From JBFWWP01 sp050246115 (lineage in GTDB: Bacteria > Planctomycetota > UBA8108 > UBA1146 > JAJFFE01), in contig JBFWWP010000001.1 of NCBI GenBank assembly GCA_050246115.1, forward strand, positions 186,001 to 250,000: 64,000 nt of DNA, read 5' to 3'. Position numbers and translations under genes: made by a program. This document shows positions 1 to 8,400 of the stretch, in pieces (the stretch's first letter is position 1; the number at the start of each line of letters is the position of its first letter). The notes beneath the pieces were generated by a model. The model saw only the letters and a program-made list of their open reading frames with translations. It was not told the DNA's origin and did no database searches.

Positions 1-1413
1 GTCGAGGTCGCCGAGCGCCAGGCCGCGGCTCGTGAAGGCGAGGGGCTCTGCCGTTCCGCCCGCGGGGAGCACCGGCCGGAAGCCGGTTCCGGGGACGAAG
101 CGCAGGAGCTGGTTGACTTGCGCGTAAGGGTCGGCACCGACCTTCGCGGATGACGGCGCCAGCACATCACCGTTGGCGACGTACGAATCGAGGTGGCCGT
201 CATGGTCGAAGTCCGCGAAACCGAGGCCGAAGCCCGTGTAGTTCCAACTCGGGGCCGTGAAACCGAACTCGTCCGAGCAATCCTGGAAGGTCTCGCCGTC
301 GTTGCGATAGAAGGTGTTCGACTCCCCTCGGAGGTGGGTCATGAACAGGTCCAGGTCGCCATCGTGGTCGAGGTCCACGGTGGCTACGCCCATGCCGGCC
401 TCGGCGTCGCCGCTGTGATTCAAGGCGACGCCCGTGTACAGCGACTCGTCGACGAAGGTACCGTCTTGCTGTTGGATCCAGAGTTGGTTCGCCATCGAGT
501 CGTTGGCGACGAAGATGTCCATGCGACCGTCGCCGTTGTAGTCACCACAGCCGACGCCGAGGCCATTGCCGAAGGCCGCGCGCAGGCCGACTTCACGACT
601 CACGAGCGTGAAGGTTCCGTCGCCGTTGTTGCGGTACAACGAGTCGGGCGCCGGCAGTTGATAGTTGTTGGGCTGGCAGTAGTCCGGCACCCCTTGCGGG
701 CTATAGCACTGCAACTCGACCGACTTCGACCAGTCGACGTAGTTGGCGATCATGAGATCGAGGTCTTGGTCGGCGTCGAAGTCGACGAAGGCGGCCGAGG
801 ATCCGAAGCCGGGATCGGCGGTTCGTGAGGCCAGCGAAACGTCGGTGAAGGTGCCATCGCCGTTGTTGCGGTAGAGCACGTTCGGGCCGACATTGGTCAC
901 GTAGAGGTCGACGTCGCCGTCGTTGTCGTAGTCGCCGCAGGCGCAACCCATCCCATAGGAGGTGTCGCCGACGCCGGCCGTTCGGGTGACGTCGACGAAG
1001 GTGCCATCGCCTTGGTTCCGGTACAGGCGGTTGCCTTCGGTGCCTGGCCCGTGGGCGATGGACCCGCCTTGCACGAAGTAGATGTCGAGCCACCCGTCCC
1101 CGTCGTAGTCGAAGATGCCGACGCCTCCGCAAACGATTTCGGGGAGCCAGCAGCGTTTCCCATCGGCGCCGCTCATGTGCTCGAAGTCCAAGCCGGCGGC
1201 TACGCCGACCTCCTCGAACCACGGCGCCTCGGGCTTGGGCTCGCCGACGGCGGCGGCGGTGCTCCCGGGAGCAGTCGCCGTCGGTGTAGCCGGGGAGCAC
1301 CCCAGCCCGGCCAGCGTCCCAACGACGAGGAGTCCCATGACGAAGCCTGGCCCCCTCCACCGTCGAGAGGGGGGGCTCGGGTGGATCCGCAACGCGCAGT
1401 CGATGGTCCTCAT
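1..1413 (-). CDS. FG-GAP/VCBS-repeat (CRTAC1-type) lipoprotein, C-terminus missing
   Basis: Reading leftward from an ATG at 1413, the frame stays open to the window edge (471 codons, no stop), so the C-terminus is missing. The ATG overlaps the stop of the upstream TPR gene as ATGA, which fixes the start and implies translational coupling. The N-terminus has a twin-arginine stretch (SRRWRGPGF) followed by a hydrophobic segment and a lipobox ending LAGLGC, so Tat export and lipidation are plausible. The body carries repeated integrin-like calcium motifs such as DYDGDGWLDIY, DYDNDGDVDLYV, DYNGDGRMDIFV and DHDGDLDLF, each followed by LYRNxGDGTF. This is the beta-propeller pattern of CRTAC1/ASPIC-UnbV proteins. 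The missing end would be expected to hold the ASPIC/UnbV domain. Likely an extracytoplasmic binding or scaffold protein; the substrate is unknown. Confidence 0.85.
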   Translation of the reverse strand, partial: MRTIDCALRIHPSPPSRRWRGPGFVMGLLVVGTLAGLGCSPATPTATAPGSTAAAVGEPKPEAPWFEEVGVAAGLDFEHMSGADGKRCWLPEIVCGGVGIFDYDGDGWLDIYFVQGGSIAHGPGTEGNRLYRNQGDGTFVDVTRTAGVGDTSYGMGCACGDYDNDGDVDLYVTNVGPNVLYRNNGDGTFTDVSLASRTADPGFGSSAAFVDFDADQDLDLMIANYVDWSKSVELQCYSPQGVPDYCQPNNYQLPAPDSLYRNNGDGTFTLVSREVGLRAAFGNGLGVGCGDYNGDGRMDIFVANDSMANQLWIQQQDGTFVDESLYTGVALNHSGDAEAGMGVATVDLDHDGDLDLFMTHLRGESNTFYRNDGETFQDCSDEFGFTAPSWNYTGFGLGFADFDHDGHLDSYVANGDVLAPSSAKVGADPYAQVNQLLRFVPGTGFRPVLPAGGTAEPLAFTSRGLALGDLD

Positions 1414-2849
1414 GGTGTTGTCTTTCGCGCTTGCTCGAGCCGGATCGCGAGGCCCCGCACCTTGGGGTGGTCGGCTTGAATGGTCTCGGCGCGGCGGAGG
1501 CACGCCTGTGCTGCATCGAGGTCGCCCAGAAACAGCTGCGCCAAACCGAGGTTGACCAGCGACGGGAGGTGACGAGGTTCCTGCTCGGACACGATCGTCA
1601 GGTGCGTGCAAGCCTCGCGAAAGTTCTGCGCGGCCATGGCAAGCTCCCCGAGTGCGAGCCGGGCTTCGACCTTGTCGGGCTCCAGTTCGATGACGCGCTC
1701 GAGGACCGTTTTCGCTTCGGTGACCTCTTGGAGCAGCAGCAGGGCGCGCGCCAAGGTCATGTGCGCAAGGGCTACCTGCGGTGCGAGCGATACCGCGGCC
1801 CGCGCACTTTCCAGGGCACGACGGTAGTCCTGCATGGAAATGAGGCAGGAGGCGCGGTTCAAGTAAGTACGGAAGTTCGCCGGATCCAAGTCCCGGGCCT
1901 TGTTCAGGAGCGCCAGCGCCTCGCGGTAACGTCCGAGCTGTTGATACGCCGAAGCCAGGTTGTTGATCACACTGACCTCGTTCGGGTGGGAAGCCGTGAG
2001 TTCCTCGAGCATGCGTGCGGCTTCCTCCGCGCGTCCGGCCTCGAGCAGCTCGAGTGCGTTGTCGACGACGGAGGACAGCCCGACCTTGAGGGCTGGAACT
2101 CGGCGATCGACCTCGTCGAGGACGTGCCACGGACCCGTGTCGACGATCCCCTTCATCGCGGCGAGCGCTTGTTCGCGCTCGCCGAGACCGCGATACGCCA
2201 TCCCGAGGAGGAAGCGAGCGTGTGCGAAGTCGCTGTGCGAGGCCACGATCGGCTCGAGGATCCGAACCGCCTCCGCGAAACGGCGCTGTCGGATCCAACA
2301 GTCTGCGACGGCCGCGCGCGCCGCTGCGTCGTCCGGGACCAATGCGCGGCACTTCTCGAAGTGGGCGAGGGCGGCGTCGACTTCTCCGCGGGCCAGAGCC
2401 GCGCGCCCGCGCCGGTACCAGGCGGGCGCGAACCCGGGGTGTTGTCGGTTGATCGTCGCCAACAGGAGCTCGGCCTCACTCGTTTGGTCGAGGCGCAGAT
2501 GGCACAAGGCCTGGCGGTAGACCCAACTCGGGTTGTCGGGCGCGAGCTGGGCCGCATTGCGATAACTCGCGAGTGCAAGGCTCCAGAGTTCGTTCGCCTC
2601 ATACGTGGTCCCCAGCGAGCCGTGGGCTTCGGCGCTCCTGGATTGTCGGCGCACTTGCTCGATCTGGGCCCGGATCACCTGCTCCAAGAAAGAATCGAAC
2701 GATTGCCCCGGGGAAGGCTCCACCGGCCGGAGTTCCAGCGGCGCACTCGCCGGTGCGCAAGCGCTCACGGCCCACGCCAGAAGGCCCATGCACAAGGAAA
2801 CAAGGAGGCGTCGCCGGGCCCAGAGCCGAGAGCTACGTTGCGCGCACAC
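1410..2849 (-). CDS. TPR-repeat lipoprotein
   Basis: 479 residues starting at a GTG. The N-terminus is basic, then hydrophobic, and ends in a lipobox-like AVSAC near residue 31, so this is probably an exported lipoprotein. From about residue 75 to the end it is a continuous array of tetratricopeptide repeats, roughly nine (for example AEAHGSLGTTYEANELWSLA and VSVINNLASAYQQLGRYREA), without a catalytic domain. TPR arrays are protein-interaction scaffolds. The next gene, an FG-GAP propeller lipoprotein, overlaps it by 4 bp, so the two are probably made together and may form one envelope complex. Fused or adjacent TPR and CRTAC1 genes recur in Planctomycetota (family knowledge). The Shine-Dalgarno before the GTG is weak, so the exact start is less certain than the frame. 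Confidence 0.85.
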   Translation of the reverse strand: MCAQRSSRLWARRRLLVSLCMGLLAWAVSACAPASAPLELRPVEPSPGQSFDSFLEQVIRAQIEQVRRQSRSAEAHGSLGTTYEANELWSLALASYRNAAQLAPDNPSWVYRQALCHLRLDQTSEAELLLATINRQHPGFAPAWYRRGRAALARGEVDAALAHFEKCRALVPDDAAARAAVADCWIRQRRFAEAVRILEPIVASHSDFAHARFLLGMAYRGLGEREQALAAMKGIVDTGPWHVLDEVDRRVPALKVGLSSVVDNALELLEAGRAEEAARMLEELTASHPNEVSVINNLASAYQQLGRYREALALLNKARDLDPANFRTYLNRASCLISMQDYRRALESARAAVSLAPQVALAHMTLARALLLLQEVTEAKTVLERVIELEPDKVEARLALGELAMAAQNFREACTHLTIVSEQEPRHLPSLVNLGLAQLFLGDLDAAQACLRRAETIQADHPKVRGLAIRLEQARKTTP

Positions 2850-3258
2850 GATGACGTCGTTCCCTTTCGCCGTCCAAGGCCGTCAGCCGTCGCGATCGAT
2901 CGCGGTGAGGCGCGCATGGGGCCCCAGGGAAAGGCCTCGAGGCCGCGGTCCATTGCAGCAACGAGCCGTCACCCGTAGACCCCGAATCGTCGGTCCGTGA
3001 CCCGGAGAGCCAGCAGCTTCATTCGCAGATGTCGTGTTGGATCGATCGAAGAGCCCCTCGACCAGCTGTCGCTATGGTAGCGACATCCCGGCGTTCGCAA
3101 AGCGAATCTCGGCGGGACACTCGGGCGCTTCCAGTCGACCCGGTCCGGGGCGGGGGGTAGAATCCGCCGGCGCCCGCCTCGAACGCCGCTTCGAACCGGG
3201 TGAGGGGGCCGTTGCGGCTCGTGGATTCGTGGTTCCGAGAGTTCGAGGGAGAAGCGTA
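2850..3258. other. Divergent intergenic region
   Basis: This 409-bp gap separates the leftward TPR/FG-GAP pair from the rightward dehydrogenase and must hold both promoters. I see no RNA gene and no credible coding frame. Its one clear structure is the dyad at 3067-3085, listed separately. A G-rich run lies near 3152-3166. Confidence 0.5.
3067..3085. promoter_or_regulatory. 8-bp-arm dyad, candidate operator
   Basis: A perfect inverted repeat TGTCGCTA-TGG-TAGCGACA lies in the middle of the divergent intergenic region, about 175 bp before the dehydrogenase start and 220 bp before the TPR gene. A short-spaced dyad of this size between divergent genes is typical of a dimeric repressor site, but no regulator is encoded beside it and it could equally be an RNA hairpin. 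Confidence 0.35.
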
Positions 3259-4272
3259 GTGCGTAAGCCGGTTGTCTTGATCACCGGTGCCAATGGCGAA
3301 ATGGGTCATGCACTGATTCGCAGTTTGTCGGTCGCCGAGCAGGAGATCCTGGCTCTCGACGTGCGGCCGCTCGACGACGAACTGGCTCCTCTGTGTGTGG
3401 GTTCGATCGTCGGGGACATCCTGGATGAGTCCCTGCTCCAACGACTCGTTTCAGAGTACGAGATCCACGCCATGTTCCACTTGGCCGCGCTGCTCAGTAC
3501 GCGGGCCGAGTACACGCCGGCGACCGCGCACTCCGTGAATGTGAACGGGACGCTGAACCTGCTGCAGCTCGCCCACGAGCAGGCGAAGTGGCACGGGCAT
3601 CGAGTGCGATTCATCTTTCCGAGCTCCATCGCGATCTATGGCGTGCCGACCGGGCTGCGACCGAAGCCGGGGCACGTGCGCGAAGACGAGTGGAACTCGC
3701 CGACTACGATGTACGGCTGCAACAAGCTGTACTGCGAGCACTTGGGTCGGTACTACACGGATCACTACCAGCAACTCGCGCGCGAGCGTGCCCCGAGTGG
3801 CGTCGAGTTTCGTTCCCTCCGTTTCCCGGGTTTGATCAGCGCGGTGACGACGCCGTCGGGGGGGACGAGCGATTATGCCCCCGAGATGCTCCATGCCGCC
3901 GCTCAAGGCGTGAGGTATGAGTGCTTCGTGCCCGCGGAAGAGCAGATTCCGTTCATGGCGATGCCAGACGCCATCCGCGCGATCCTGATGCTCTACCGCG
4001 CCGACCCGGAGTGCTTGACTCGGCGGGTCTACAACCTGCAGGCCTTCAGTTTGTCCGCCGCCGAGATTCGCGAGCGGGTGCTCGAGTCGTTTCCCAAGGC
4101 GGAGATCGAGTTCGTCGTCGATCCGGCGCGTGCGGGCATCGTCGCGAGTTGGCCGGCGGGGGTGGACGATACCGCCGCGCGGATGGACTGGGGTTGGCGC
4201 CCGGAGTTCGATGCGCGTCGCGCGTTCGAAGAGTATCTGATCCCCGGCATTCGCCGCCGCTACTCGATCTGA
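3259..4272 (+). CDS. SDR-type NAD-dependent L-threonine 3-dehydrogenase-like epimerase
   Basis: 337 residues from a GTG at 3259, preceded by GAGGGAGAAG at good spacing; an in-frame codon 225 bp upstream gives an implausible N-terminus. The Rossmann motif GANGEMG is at residues 10-16, the conserved serines are at 122-123 (FPSSIAIYG), and the catalytic Tyr152-x3-Lys156 lies in PTTMYGCNK. The stretch PGLISAVTTPSGGTSDYA followed by YECFVPAEEQIPFMAMPDAI closely follows the SDR-type L-threonine dehydrogenases. That family oxidises threonine to 2-amino-3-ketobutyrate with NAD. No 2-amino-3-ketobutyrate ligase (kbl) is next to it, so the substrate is inferred from motif similarity only; a related sugar-nucleotide epimerase activity cannot be excluded. 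It is transcribed alone and converges with cutC. Confidence 0.75.
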   Translation: MRKPVVLITGANGEMGHALIRSLSVAEQEILALDVRPLDDELAPLCVGSIVGDILDESLLQRLVSEYEIHAMFHLAALLSTRAEYTPATAHSVNVNGTLNLLQLAHEQAKWHGHRVRFIFPSSIAIYGVPTGLRPKPGHVREDEWNSPTTMYGCNKLYCEHLGRYYTDHYQQLARERAPSGVEFRSLRFPGLISAVTTPSGGTSDYAPEMLHAAAQGVRYECFVPAEEQIPFMAMPDAIRAILMLYRADPECLTRRVYNLQAFSLSAAEIRERVLESFPKAEIEFVVDPARAGIVASWPAGVDDTAARMDWGWRPEFDARRAFEEYLIPGIRRRYSI

Positions 4273-4313
4273 AACGGCCCACCTCGCGGGTTGGGGTTGC
4301 TCGCGGGATGGGG

Positions 4314-4367
4314 TTGCTTGTGCTCGAGCCCTTGCTTGTGCTCGAGCCCTTGCTTGTGCTCGAGCTC
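4314..4367. repeat. Three tandem 18-bp repeats between convergent genes
   Basis: The unit TTGCTTGTGCTCGAGCCC occurs three times head-to-tail, the third copy ending CTC instead of CCC. It fills the gap between the dehydrogenase stop (4272) and the cutC stop (4392). Each unit contains the palindrome GCTCGAGC, so transcripts from either side could fold here. No T-tract follows, so it is not a canonical terminator. Confidence 0.8.
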
Positions 4368-4391
4368 GCTGTCCCCGCATCGGGATCACGG

Positions 4392-5159
4392 CTACGGTCG
4401 GGCCATGCTCCGGGCCAGATTGTCGACGAGCGCCCGGACCTTGGCGACGTCGACCTCGCGTCGGGTGACGGTGATGGGCGGCGACGGGGTCGGGTCGAGT
4501 CCAGCGTCTGCGGCCGAGCTGCGTTCGTGGTAGGCACCGAGCCCAACTTGGATCGCCGACACGCGAGTCGCTTGCACCACGGCCGGCGCCAGGACCTCGT
4601 CGAGGCCTCCCGATGCGATGACCTGCACCCGTTCGCCAGCGCGTTGGACGAGTCGTTCGATCGTGGCTCGCCCCTCCCATGCAGTCTCCGAATGTCCCGA
4701 GGTGACCAGTCGACCGAAGCCGGCGGCGATCACCGCCTCGATCGCTGCCTCGGGATCCGGCGTCAGGTCGAAGGCTCGACTGAAGGTGGACTGGAGTGGC
4801 CGCGCAAACTCGACGAGCACCTGGCACCGCTCCAAGTCCACGCCTCCGGCGGCGTCGAGCAACGCGAACACCACTCCGGTGGCGCGTGCGTCCTGAGCGG
4901 ACCGGATGTCGCGCAGCATGACGGCGAGTTCGTCGTCGTCGTAGGTGTAGTCGCCACCGCGCGGGCGGATCATGACATGCAGCGGCACTCGCAACCGTCT
5001 GCGGGCGAGTTCGACGATCCCGAGGCTGGGAGTCGTGCCGCCTTCGGGAAGATCGGCGCAGATCTCGATACTACTCGCCCCGCTCAGCTCCGCGGCCTTC
5101 GCCGACGCAAGATCGTCGACGCAGACTTCGACGGACACCGGTGACCGCAGCTTGCCCAC
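4392..5159 (-). CDS. cutC: CutC family protein (copper homeostasis)
   Basis: 255 residues from a GTG at 5159 with a GAGG Shine-Dalgarno; the longer frame upstream has no CutC similarity. It matches the CutC TIM-barrel: VSVEVCVDD at the start, SIEICADLPEGGTTPS, the core LHVMIRPRGGDYTYDDDEL, then GVVFALLDAAGGVD, FSRAFD and RLVTSGH. The length fits the bacterial family (E. coli CutC is 248). CutC was named for copper tolerance, but its biochemical role is unsettled. It lies downstream of the giant lipoprotein gene, separated by 288 bp in which I see no gene. Confidence 0.9.
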   Translation of the reverse strand: MGKLRSPVSVEVCVDDLASAKAAELSGASSIEICADLPEGGTTPSLGIVELARRRLRVPLHVMIRPRGGDYTYDDDELAVMLRDIRSAQDARATGVVFALLDAAGGVDLERCQVLVEFARPLQSTFSRAFDLTPDPEAAIEAVIAAGFGRLVTSGHSETAWEGRATIERLVQRAGERVQVIASGGLDEVLAPAVVQATRVSAIQVGLGAYHERSSAADAGLDPTPSPPITVTRREVDVAKVRALVDNLARSMARP

Positions 5160-5447
5160 CTGACCTCGTTCCGACGTGTCATTTCCACCGGCCCGGTGCC
5201 CGCTGGCTCCCAGCGGAGTTCCCGCCCGCGCAAGCGTCGCCCCCACGTTGGCCAGGGGAATGATTCTCGGATTCGGGGGAGGTCGCAAGACGGAATCCTG
5301 CGTGACGCGCTCGGCAAGGCTTGCGGCCAGGCCCCCACACCCCCGTGGGCGAGGGGTGCCCCGCGGGTAGGCTGCATCCAACGCGGCTCCCTGGGCCAGG
5401 TCGAGCGGTCGAACCTGACCCAGGGGGCATTTCGCACCGACGCGAGG

Positions 5448-8400
5448 CTACGGGCTTGGCCAGGTCATGACCCGCTCATAGCTTTGAACCGCGCCCCCGG
5501 CGTCGAACACCGACACGCGGAATCGGTAGACGTCGCCGGGAAGGAAGAAGCCCGTGTCGATGTCGAGACAGAGGATGCCGAGGGGGATGTCCGCGTCTTC
5601 GAACATCGTCATGGGTCCCATCATGGTCTCGTGGATCACTTCGACTTCGGTGAACAAGTACGGTCTGGCGAGGCGCGTGGACACATCTTCCCACGATAGG
5701 ATCGAGTTGGTGCCGATGGTCGTGAGTTCTGCGGTCGGGAACAGCCCCATGACGGGGGCGTGGTGGAGGCGATCGAACATGGCCGTCGGCGCGGCCGTGA
5801 AGCCCACGGTGAAGCTGTACGTCCCGCCGTCGACGAGGCTGGCGAGCGTCGCCGAGAACGGCGATGGGCCCGAGGCCATGGCATTGACGAACGCGCTCCA
5901 TTCGGTCCCGTCCGGGGTGACCATCGCGCCCAAGGTGCCGTCGCTGATGCCGGTACCGGCGACCGCGGCCGAGGCCAGAGTTTGCCCCTCCTCCGAGACC
6001 ACGAACTCCGCTTGCTCTTCGGTCGTGTCGCTCATGCCGTCGAACACATTGCACAACTCGTGCTCGATCGCGGCCTCACCGTAGTCGTTGCCGTTGCCGG
6101 CGATTCGCCACGGATCACTGCCGCTGGCTCGCCGTACGGTGAATGTCGTCTCGGTGGAACCCGAGAAGCGTTGATCGAAGAAGGACTCGGTGGCGGCACC
6201 GCTCGAGGTGACTTCGGAGAAACGGAGACGCTCGATCTGGCACTGCCACTCGTCGCTGCCGACGGGGGTGAGCACGACGACCGCTTGGTCGAACTGTTGG
6301 ATTCCCCAGCTACTCTCGGAACTCCAGTCCAGTACCCACGCGGTCTTGTCGAGGCCGTTGAAGACCGTGCCGACGTCATCGAGCAGACCGGCGAAAGTGG
6401 GCGTGTCCCCGGCACTGATGGCGGCAAGGAACGACCCCGCCACGGAGCGCACCGCGCCCGCGTCGGTAGCCGCATACGGATCGAGGTTGAGCGTGTTGCT
6501 CGCGATCGCGGCACCGTCCATGTCGTTGCCGGTGACGGTGCTGGAAGCGACGCTGATGGCGACGGGTGCGAACGCGACGTCGCCGACCTCCAGGCGCTCG
6601 AGCCACGGGAGAACCTCGAAGCCGCCATCCGGCAGCTGCACCGCGTAAGCGCCGGATCCGCTCGGAACGACGAGCTGGTGGACGACCGCCGGCGGGCCTG
6701 CGGCGTACACCAAGAGTGGGGTGGCGGTGCCCGTGCCGCCGATCGTGAAGTTACCACTCAGCAGAGTGCCGGTGCCGGTGGTGAAGGCGAGGTCGCGCGT
6801 CGCGTTCCCCGAGAAGCTGATCGCCGACCCCAGCGCCACGGACTCGGTTCCGACCGGGCTGGCCAGGACCGCAGTCACGGAGTAGACGCCGCTAGCGAGC
6901 GGGGCCACGTAGTTGCCACTCATGTCGGTGTCAACGAAGCTCACCAGGCGCAGCGCCGTATCGAAGATGAACACGCGTGCCGGAGCGCCGGCGGCGTCGA
7001 CCGTCACCTGCCCCGTGAGATCACCGGCTTTGTCCATCAGACACAGAGCCACAGAGCTGGGACGCATCTGGGGGCCAGATACGGTCAACGTCTGCACCCT
7101 CGGCAAGGCCGCACCCGACGGCAAGCTCATGGGGGAGATCGTCAAGTAGTAGTCTCCGTCCGGCAGGGTCGTGAACTGGAACTCACCACCTCCGTCCGTC
7201 AGCGACGTTGTCGCCATGCCACCCGCCTTGGGAACAGCCCACATCGTGGCGGCGGCGACGGCAGAACCGTTGAAGATTACGTGACCCGAAAGTGGCTGCG
7301 GGAGATCGATTCCCAGATCGTTGTTGGCCAGCGGCTGGCCGCCGACGTTGATAGCCCCGCCGCCGACGACGACTTCGACCGCCGACAGCATGACGGGCTG
7401 CATGTTGGCTTCGATCACGAGCACGTGGTAGGTGCCGTCGGAGAGCGCGATTCGCGCGCTCTCCTGGGCGCCGTCGAATGACGTCGGGAGCTCCGCGAAG
7501 AAAACGTCGCTGCCGCCGAGGACCTTGGTGATCTGTACGGTGCCTGCGACCGGCTGTCCAGCCGCGAGCAGCCGCACCTTGAGGATTTGGGCGTTACCAC
7601 CCATCACGGTCACGAAGTCGAAGTCGAGGTTGGCGACGTCGTTCCCCAGGGTGATCGTGACGGAGGCTGGGTCGGGAAGGATCAACCCGATCGGGTCGGG
7701 GGTCTCCAGTTCGGCGAACAGGGTAAAGGCACCCGCAGGCAATGGCATGGCGTAGTCGCCGTTCGCGTCGGTGAACGCAAAGGCAACTTCGTCACCATTG
7801 TCGTCGAGCGCGATGATCTCCGCTTGGGCGGGAGATCCGTCGATGGTGACCGATCCACTTGCGGAGGCAGCCGCCGTCGTGAGAGCAATGTCGTAGGTCA
7901 TGCTCGGGCCGCTGACGTTGGCGTCCGGGAGGATCGGAAGCACGACCCCGCTCGGCAGGGTGCTCGAGTCCAGTTCGACCTCGTATGCCCCCTGGGTGAG
8001 CACGAGCGAATACATGCCATTCGCATCGGTCACCACGAAGGCGGTAGGTTGCATGGGAACGGCCGGGTCGAAGTGAAGGATGACGTCGGCCACTCCGGCC
8101 ATGCCGTGGGTGACCGTGCCGGACACCGTGGTGCCCATGGTGTTGAGCACGAAGGTCAGTGTGCCTTGGTTGACGCCGGGTCCGGTCACGTCACTGGCGG
8201 TCACGACCACCGTGGTGCTGCTGAGACCCGTGAAGCCCATGGGTAAGGTTGCAGTCGACACCGCGACGCCGTAGGTGCCCGGGGAGAGCGTGAGCTCCCA
8301 GTTGCCCATGAGGCTCGTCGGTACGTTCGCCACCAAGGTGCCAGACGCCGAGGTGATCTCGACATCGCAGCCGAACGGGAGGCCGTTCGAGTACACGAAC

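Noticed and set aside
193..1516. Rightward and alternative leftward frames over the first gene
   Set aside because: Only the leftward frame from 1413 gives FG-GAP motifs throughout and an ATGA overlap. The others are Arg/His-rich or Val/Glu-rich shadows.
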